NCBI GenBank assembly: GCA_018882895.1
Contig: VERF01000007.1
Coordinates: 1 to 58,046, forward strand
DNA from: Candidatus Kapaibacterium sp.
GTDB lineage: Bacteria; Bacteroidota; Ignavibacteria; Kapaibacteriales; Kapaibacteriaceae
Direction of reading: 5' to 3'
Length of the DNA stretch: 58,046 nucleotides
Position numbers and translations under genes: made by a program. The notes under the pieces are model-generated. The model searched no databases and had not been told where the DNA came from. It saw nothing but the letters and a program-made list of their open reading frames with translations. Below, piece by piece: positions 52,924 through 58,046 of this stretch. Numbering within the stretch: the stretch's first letter is position 1; every line of letters begins with the position of its first letter.

Positions 52924-53267
52924 GCGATGATGCCTCCGATCATATTGAAGACGCGAGAATAGCCAATCGAGACGAGAAACTTGAGCGCTTCACCGCTGCG
53001 ATGACCAGATCGGCAGTAGAGGATCACGGTCTTGTCCTTGGGCAAAGTCTCAAGCTGCGAGTGGAAATTGGCTTCGTAGTAATTGACCAATCTGCTGCCT
53101 TTGATGTGGCCCTGCCCGTACTCTTCGGGTGTACGCACGTCCACCAGGATGACACTGGTATCCTTGCGTACCATTTCCGCAACCTGCTTCACGGTGAGGG
53201 TGCCCCCATCCTCGACAGGAGTGCAGCATGTGACAATGAGAATTGTGACGACAAGAGCCGTGAGCAT
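52884..53267 (-). CDS. Exported single-domain rhodanese
   Basis: 127 aa from the ATG at 53267. The N terminus MLTALVVTILIVTCC is a signal, possibly a lipoprotein signal with an atypical box. A single rhodanese domain follows: VILVDVRTPEEYGQGHIKGS and the active loop YCRSGHRSGEA with the sulfur-accepting Cys. It transfers sulfane sulfur outside the cytoplasm. It runs 40 nt into the tsdA-like gene, so the two are coupled, and it diverges from the porin gene by 20 nt. Together they look like a small sulfur-compound module (inference). Confidence 0.87.
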   Translation of the reverse strand: MLTALVVTILIVTCCTPVEDGGTLTVKQVAEMVRKDTSVILVDVRTPEEYGQGHIKGSRLVNYYEANFHSQLETLPKDKTVILYCRSGHRSGEALKFLVSIGYSRVFNMIGGIIAWRKEKLPLIGPS

Positions 53268-53287
53268 TGGAATTCCTAATTTTCCCG

Positions 53288-54637
53288 ATGCTAAAGACAG
53301 CGCTGTCTGCATTCTGTTTCACCATCGTGGTGTTTTTGTCGGTTACGCACCGCACGAAGGCGCAGGATCTTGGCGACTCATCGAAGTCCATCAAGCTACA
53401 GATATTCGGTCAGTTCTGGGCCCGATACAACGAGAGTAACCCGTTTACAATGCAGCAAGGGGCTCCCGTCGACAACACCTTCGATATTGGCATCCGACGC
53501 GCCCGAGTGCAGGCGTTCTGCACGGTGAACGAGCGTACGACGCTCTTCCTGCACTACGGCTTCAACAACATGAATACGAACTTCGCCTCGTCGGGAAACC
53601 GCAAGATCCAGGCGTTCTTTCATGATGTATTCGCCGAGTATCGGGCCTTCGACCACAACGAGCTCAAGCTGGGCGCAGGTTTGGCCTTTGTCAATGGTCT
53701 GAGCCGCTACTCCCAGCCGGCGGTGATTGCCATGCCGACGGCGGACATTCCCGTGTTTGGTCAGGCAACAGTGGAGCAGATAGATATCTTCGGCCGCAAG
53801 CTGAGCCTGACCGCTCGCGGTCAGATCGGCCCCATCGACTATCGCGTGGCACTTTCTGACCCGTTTCCGATCACAACCAACGGCAATCCGCAGTTGCCCC
53901 TTGGCTCGTCTGCCAACTTTGCCCAGGTCGGCCACAGTCTGCAGCAGCAGGCCTACGTGATCTATCAGTTTCGCGACCACGAGCCCCATCAAGTATCGAA
54001 CATGGCAGGCACGTATTATGGTCAGCGCAATGTCTTCAACATTGCCGCTGGTATCATGCACCAGCCACGTGCAATGTGGCGTGCGGTAGGGGGCGACACC
54101 GTATACGAAGCCATGACGTTGATGGCTGTTGAGTCGATGTACGATGCACCCATCAACAGCAACGGCACAACCATCAGTGCATACGCCGGCCTGTTCAGCA
54201 ACAACTACGGTAGGAACTACCTTCGCTACAATGGCGTGATGAATCCCGGAACCGCGAGCCAGACCGGACTTGACAGCACACAGATAAAGCCCCTTGCCTC
54301 GTTCGGTCCGTCATTCGGAAATGCCTTTCCGATGTTTGGCACCGGCACGGTGATCTACTCACACCTTGGTGTGTACTTTCCGAGGGTACTTGGTCAAAAC
54401 GGTCTCATGCCATACGTCAGCACGACGCAGGCTTGGTATCAGAGACTCGAGGGCCGCCGCACGGACATCTATCATGTAGGATGTTCGCTGCTTCTGGATG
54501 GTCTGCGAAGTCGGCTCACGCTTGACGTGCAGAACCGCCCAACCTACGGTCTGTCAATGCTAGAGTCACCCTTCGGCGAACTCGTCGAAGGTATGCGGCG
54601 CACACAAGTTGTGATGCAGTACCAGGTGGTGTGGTGA
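53288..54637 (+). CDS. Outer-membrane porin (OprP/phosphate-selective porin-like)
   Basis: 449 aa from the ATG at 53288; the ATG at 53267 would add seven residues before the signal peptide. Signal peptide ends TKA before Gln26. The body is amphipathic strands and turns typical of 16-18-strand porins (KLQIFGQFWARYNE, FDIGIRRARVQAFCTVNERT, LKLGAGLAFVNGLSRYSQ) and ends MQYQVVW with an aromatic terminus. The substrate cannot be read; its position beside sulfur-oxidation genes suggests anion uptake, perhaps thiosulfate. Confidence 0.78.
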   Translation: MLKTALSAFCFTIVVFLSVTHRTKAQDLGDSSKSIKLQIFGQFWARYNESNPFTMQQGAPVDNTFDIGIRRARVQAFCTVNERTTLFLHYGFNNMNTNFASSGNRKIQAFFHDVFAEYRAFDHNELKLGAGLAFVNGLSRYSQPAVIAMPTADIPVFGQATVEQIDIFGRKLSLTARGQIGPIDYRVALSDPFPITTNGNPQLPLGSSANFAQVGHSLQQQAYVIYQFRDHEPHQVSNMAGTYYGQRNVFNIAAGIMHQPRAMWRAVGGDTVYEAMTLMAVESMYDAPINSNGTTISAYAGLFSNNYGRNYLRYNGVMNPGTASQTGLDSTQIKPLASFGPSFGNAFPMFGTGTVIYSHLGVYFPRVLGQNGLMPYVSTTQAWYQRLEGRRTDIYHVGCSLLLDGLRSRLTLDVQNRPTYGLSMLESPFGELVEGMRRTQVVMQYQVVW

Positions 54638-54643
54638 AACAGG

Positions 54644-54671
54644 TTACAGGTTACTGGTTACAGGTTACAGG
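54644..54671. repeat. Heptad tandem repeat array, 4 units (TTACWGG)
   Basis: TTACAGG, TTACTGG, TTACAGG, TTACAGG directly after the porin gene, preceded by a partial unit. Same family as the other three arrays but with GG instead of AG at the unit end. Confidence 0.8.
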
Positions 54672-54732
54672 GGTGGGCTGTTGCAACGAAGTTGCCGAGC
54701 CGAAATAATGGCCGGAATATGGAAAGGTGACA

Positions 54733-55398
54733 ATGCGACCTGGTGATATCAGTACCATCGCCGGAGCCAATGGTTCCTCTGCTTGGGCAACCGCCCGCAC
54801 ACTGGCGATCATCACGATCTTCTACAATTTGTTGGAGGGCGCGTTCTCAACGTGGGCGGGAGCCAACGATGAAACCATTGCACTCTTCGGATTCGGAGTC
54901 GACAGCTTTATCGAGTCAATCTCCGGTTTAGGCGTTCTACTCATGATACGACGTCTTGCATACCATGGACCAGCGAGTCGGACAGAGGCCGAAAAGACGG
55001 CATTGCGCGTGACGGGATGGGCCTTTTATCTTCTCTCGGCTTCACTCATTGTTTCAATCACCGCATCGGTGACAGCCGGTCACAAACCAGAGTCAACATT
55101 CTGGGGAGCGGTCATTGGTGGAGTGAGCATTCTGACGATGACCTGGCTTGTGCGACGGAAACGTGCCATTGCCAGAGAACTTCAAAGCACGCCACTCATG
55201 GCAGATGCCAATTGCACTATGGTCTGCATCTTTATGAGCATCTCCGTTCTTGTTTCAGCACTGGTCTTCGAACTGACGTCATTCGCGTATGCCGACGTGA
55301 TAGGTGCGGCGGCGATAACGTGGTTCAGTGTATCAGAGGGACGCGAGTGTTTCGAAAAGGCCAAAGGTCACGAGTGCGGGTGCGATACCTGCCCCTGA
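54733..55398 (+). CDS. CDF-like membrane transporter domain protein
   Basis: 221 aa from the ATG at 54733 behind GGAAAGG. About six transmembrane helices. GFGVDSFIESISGLG in the second and YADVIGAAAI near the fifth correspond to the acidic metal-binding helices of cation diffusion facilitators (COG0053-like). The usual cytosolic C-terminal ferredoxin-like domain is missing and is replaced by a short cysteine tail HECGCDTCP. It may move Zn, Fe or Co; the metal is unknown. It is convergent with the SDR gene. Confidence 0.75.
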   Translation: MRPGDISTIAGANGSSAWATARTLAIITIFYNLLEGAFSTWAGANDETIALFGFGVDSFIESISGLGVLLMIRRLAYHGPASRTEAEKTALRVTGWAFYLLSASLIVSITASVTAGHKPESTFWGAVIGGVSILTMTWLVRRKRAIARELQSTPLMADANCTMVCIFMSISVLVSALVFELTSFAYADVIGAAAITWFSVSEGRECFEKAKGHECGCDTCP

Positions 55399-55405
55399 TG
55401 GAGCA

Positions 55406-56077
55406 CTACGAGGCCTTCTTCTGCCAGTACACGACAACGTCTGAGTTGCGCGAATCCGTCTTTGTCGACTCCTGGATCAACACACCTGCCGTGTCGTTGC
55501 GACTGATTGCCGTACCCATCGTGAGCGGACGATCTTCTTCGAGAGAGGCAACCTGACGCTTGCCGGCAGTTGCATTCTTGAAGAGGCCGGCCCTGACGAT
55601 CGAGTAGGTCAGTCCGCTATCGCGAAGGGCCTCAATGGCAGCCAGGCGCCACTGCACGATTCCGGGCTTGATCATTCCAAGGATCTTCATCAGGAACGAC
55701 GAGTGGTTCAGACCCATCGTCGTGAGGTAGACAAAGCGGCCCTTGAAACCAGCCGACTTGGCGGCAGCGAGCACATTGTTGAATCCTTCAAAATCAACCT
55801 GACGGATCTCTTCTTCGGAGGCACGACGAGGCGGAACGGCCGCGGTGTAGATCACACGCTGGATTCCCTTGAATGCGTCACGAAGAGCGTCGTTGGGCTT
55901 CGTGATGTCGCAGATGACGATCTCTGTATTGGATGTGCCGAAGAGTTGCACCGCCTTCAGGCGGTTTCGAGCGATGATTCGCACGGGTTCGTTTTGTTGA
56001 ATCAGCTTCTTCGCCGTGATGAGTCCCGTTCCGGCTGTTGCTCCAATGATCAATGTTTTCGCGCTTTGCACAGACAT
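55406..56077 (-). CDS. Atypical short-chain dehydrogenase (NAD(P)-binding, NmrA-like)
   Basis: 223 aa. The Rossmann motif IGATAGTGLITAKKL at the N terminus binds the cofactor. RIIARNRLK follows the second strand, and VIYTAAVPPRR, VYLTTMGLNHSS and GLTYSIVRAGLF match atypical SDR (a5) or NmrA-like proteins. The catalytic Tyr-x3-Lys is not evident, so it may be a sensor, chaperone-like protein or a reductase with an altered site. TATATTCGCGCC lies 75 nt upstream. Confidence 0.8.
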   Translation of the reverse strand: MSVQSAKTLIIGATAGTGLITAKKLIQQNEPVRIIARNRLKAVQLFGTSNTEIVICDITKPNDALRDAFKGIQRVIYTAAVPPRRASEEEIRQVDFEGFNNVLAAAKSAGFKGRFVYLTTMGLNHSSFLMKILGMIKPGIVQWRLAAIEALRDSGLTYSIVRAGLFKNATAGKRQVASLEEDRPLTMGTAISRNDTAGVLIQESTKTDSRNSDVVVYWQKKAS

Positions 56078-56169
56078 TCGTTCCCTTTCCTTGCAAGTGA
56101 GTCGTTTTGGCCGCTAGCCCAAAACATCATTCCAGACTAAAAGTTTCGCGGGGCGCGAATATAGACAGG

Positions 56170-56225
56170 TTGCGGATTACGGAGGACAGATTACGGAGGA
56201 CGGATTACGGATTACAGGTTACTGG
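56170..56225. repeat. Heptad tandem repeat array, 8 units
   Basis: Eight units: TTGCGGA, TTACGGA, GGACAGA, TTACGGA, GGACGGA, TTACGGA, TTACAGG, TTACTGG, between the SDR and acr3 genes. It shares the KKAC core with the other arrays. Confidence 0.8.
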
Positions 56226-56289
56226 GGCATCGTCTTGTTGTGGCGATCAGCATTAGGCTTGGTGTTAGGCCTGGGACGTGCCGCAACAA

Positions 56290-57309
56290 CTACGCATTGG
56301 GGTTTTTGCGCTGTCTCAAGGCTACGCGCACAAGGGCGAGCATGACGGGCACTTCGATAAGGGGGCCGATGACGGCGGCGAAGGCCTGATCGGAAGCAAT
56401 GCCAAAGACCGAGATTGCAACGGCGATAGCGAGTTCGAAGTTGTTTGACGCTGCCGTGAAGGAGAGGGTTGTGGTGCGCTCGTAGTCAGTACCCATACTC
56501 TTACTAAGCCACCAGCTGACGAAGAACATGACGACAAAGTAGAGCGTGAGCGGAATGGCAATGCGAACAACATCGAGCGGAACGGCAACGATGCTACTGG
56601 CCTTCATGCTGAACATCAATACGATGGTTGCAAGGAGGGCAACGAGAGTGATGCGTCCGATCTTTGGGGCGAACACGCCATCATACCAACCATCTCCCTT
56701 CGATTTGCGAAGCACTTTGCGCGTAAGAAAGCCCCCTGCCAGAGGTATTCCAAGGTAGATCAGCACGCTCACCGCGACGTCTGACATTGGGATGGCTACA
56801 TCCACGCCCGACAAGCCGAGAACCGGCGGAAGCCACGTCATAAAGAACCAGGCATAGGCACCATAGAACAGCACTTGAAAGATGCTGTTGAATGCAACGA
56901 GTCCGGCAGCGTACTCACGATTCCCGCACGCAAGGTCATTCCACACAATCACCATGGCAATGCACCGTGCAAGACCGATCATGATCAATCCTTGAACGTA
57001 CTCTGGCTGATCCGGTAGCAGCAGAACGGCAAGTGCGAACATGAGGATGGGGCCAATGACCCAATTCTGCACCAGTGATAGAGCAAGAACCTTCCGGTCA
57101 CGGAATGCTTCGCCTACGAGCTCGTAGCGCACTTTGGCAAGGGGCGGATACATCATGAGAATGAGTCCGATGGCAAGCGGGATGTTGGTGGTCCCAGTTT
57201 GCATTGCTTCGAGTGCGGTCGGTAACGACGGAACAAGAGCCCCAAGACCGATGCCAATGGCCATGGCCAGCAGAATCCATACAGTGAGATACCGATCTAT
57301 GATGCTCAT
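56290..57309 (-). CDS. acr3: ACR3-type arsenite efflux transporter
   Basis: 339 aa from the ATG at 57309 ([20 protein letters not shown]), overlapping the arsC stop as ATGA; the longer in-frame start would lie inside arsC. Ten transmembrane helices. ACR3 marks: VGALVPS-type first loop, [32 protein letters not shown] with the essential Cys, and [21 protein letters not shown]. It pumps arsenite out of the cell. The translational overlap with arsC supports coordinated synthesis. Confidence 0.94.
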   Translation of the reverse strand: MSIIDRYLTVWILLAMAIGIGLGALVPSLPTALEAMQTGTTNIPLAIGLILMMYPPLAKVRYELVGEAFRDRKVLALSLVQNWVIGPILMFALAVLLLPDQPEYVQGLIMIGLARCIAMVIVWNDLACGNREYAAGLVAFNSIFQVLFYGAYAWFFMTWLPPVLGLSGVDVAIPMSDVAVSVLIYLGIPLAGGFLTRKVLRKSKGDGWYDGVFAPKIGRITLVALLATIVLMFSMKASSIVAVPLDVVRIAIPLTLYFVVMFFVSWWLSKSMGTDYERTTTLSFTAASNNFELAIAVAISVFGIASDQAFAAVIGPLIEVPVMLALVRVALRQRKNPNA

Positions 57310-57737
57310 TCCGCAGCTTTCCGTTCGATTGATAGATCGAGTGACTGTACGAACTGCCGAATCTCTTGGCTGACGCGACGATACACAACAAGCGCTTCGA
57401 CGTCGGAAAGCCCCTTGCAAAGCCGAGGCGGATCGTCGAAGGAATGGTGAATTCGGCGAAACGTCCCCGGAAGAATCGGACACCGCTCCTGTGCCGAATC
57501 ACACACGGTCACGACGAGGTCCCAGCTCATCAAGGGGAGTTCCTCCACCAGCTTTGATCGCAGCGGTGATGTGTCAATACCGGCTTCCTTCAAGACTTGC
57601 ATCGCAAAGGGATTCAGACCGTGCACTTCGACGCCGGCAGAGTAGCCGTGAACGTGACCTGGCAACAGCGCCCGAGCCCATGCTTCTGCCATCTGAGATC
57701 GACAGGAGTTTCCGGTGCAGAGAAAGAGGATGTTCAT
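57306..57737 (-). CDS. arsC: Arsenate reductase, LMW-phosphatase type (thioredoxin-coupled)
   Basis: 143 aa. The P-loop CTGNSCR (Cys7 to Arg13) and the resolving pair Cys79/Cys86 in [12 protein letters not shown] are those of thioredoxin-dependent ArsC. It reduces arsenate to arsenite, which ACR3 then exports. No arsR regulator lies in the window on either side. GCTAATCCCGTTAGC (57748-57762) just upstream is a small inverted repeat that might be an operator. Confidence 0.93.
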   Translation of the reverse strand: MNILFLCTGNSCRSQMAEAWARALLPGHVHGYSAGVEVHGLNPFAMQVLKEAGIDTSPLRSKLVEELPLMSWDLVVTVCDSAQERCPILPGTFRRIHHSFDDPPRLCKGLSDVEALVVYRRVSQEIRQFVQSLDLSIERKAAE

Positions 57738-57886
57738 GGACGTAAGCTAATCCCGTTAGCGATAACATTTAGGTAAAGAACCGGTTACGTGGAGTAACTG
57801 CAGCCTCGCTTTAGCCTTGAGGTGTGAATTGAGTGCACAGGGTGCATATTCTTGCCACAACATGAATGAGGGTGGGAGGAGGCTTC

Positions 57887-58046
57887 GTGCAACAGACTAT
57901 GAAATCCATGCCAAGAGGCTATGCCGGAATGCTGACGATGCTGGCATTGCTGATCTCAATGCCTACCCTGGCACAGATTCCGACCCTTCGACTCGGCTTG
58001 CCGGTAGAGGGTGAGCTGGGCAGAAATGTTTGGATCGTGAACCACG
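57887..58046 (+). CDS. Secreted protein, N-terminal fragment
   Basis: Partial, running off the right edge; about 53 codons. The GTG at 57887 has GGAGGAGG seven bases upstream, while the first ATG (57899) is too far from it. The signal peptide ends LLISMPTLA before Gln30, then IPTLRLGLPVEGELGRNVWIVNH. Cleavage before Gln follows the pattern of other exported proteins here. The mature part is too short to name. Confidence 0.65.
   Translation, partial: MQQTMKSMPRGYAGMLTMLALLISMPTLAQIPTLRLGLPVEGELGRNVWIVNH

Noticed and set aside
1-58046. tRNA, rRNA, riboswitch, IS element or prophage
   Set aside because: No cloverleaf arms with T-loop, transposase, terminal inverted repeats, integrase or phage structural motifs were recognised in the gaps or frames.

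Overview
The window is one contiguous stretch of a bacterial chromosome, densely coded on both strands, with about 53 protein genes, no tRNA or rRNA that I can see, no insertion sequence and no CRISPR array. Several traits point to the Bacteroidota/Chlorobiota superphylum, possibly a Kapabacteria-like lineage (inference; no 16S in the window). These are proteins with C-terminal sorting domains of the type IX secretion system (T9SS), -7 promoter elements of the form TAnnTTTG, signal peptides cleaved before Gln together with a glutaminyl cyclase, a DUF2795 protein, bacillithiol deacetylase BshB1 and few strong Shine-Dalgarno sites.

Layout. 0-6 kb (minus): start of gatB, a threonine/serine dehydratase, and an adenosylcobalamin-dependent acyl-CoA mutase of the IcmF family that is split into two genes with a DUF4397 lipoprotein gene wedged between them. 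6-17 kb: DUF2892 protein, beta-CASP nuclease, three large secreted proteins, glutaminyl cyclase, L,D-transpeptidase, RarA, and a Tat-exported metallo-hydrolase. 17-24 kb: an envelope operon (beta-barrel, two lipoproteins, ankyrin protein), a NYN/cold-shock RNA-binding protein, an aminotransferase and two metallopeptidases. 24.3-24.8 kb: a noncoding gap with DnaA-box-like 9-mers and inverted repeats. 24.8-35 kb: serS, a T9SS arylsulfotransferase, mnmG, two perfect parS sites, a GNAT gene, mnmE, birA, coaX and an isoaspartyl peptidase. 35-42 kb (minus): a BamA/TamA-like protein, DUF2795, ispD, mraY, murF, rsmH. 42-49 kb: GH13 amylase, cytochrome c, bshB1-rpiB-dut, RNase H, comM and an RmlD-like reductase. 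49-58 kb: a second arylsulfotransferase, a TsdA-like diheme cytochrome with rhodanese and porin, a CDF-like membrane protein, an SDR protein, acr3-arsC, and the start of another secreted protein.

The most notable observations are: the translationally coupled split IcmF with an intervening lipoprotein and an unusual Tyr/Gln active-site pair; a set of genes whose -7 promoter element ends only 4-7 nt before the start codon, suggesting leaderless mRNAs; paired parS sites plus a DnaA-box cluster suggesting the replication origin is nearby; four intergenic arrays of a degenerate 7-bp repeat; nine exported proteins with Gln at the predicted mature N terminus; and a frequent dispersed motif ARGGGGC. 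Counts and alignments were made by eye.
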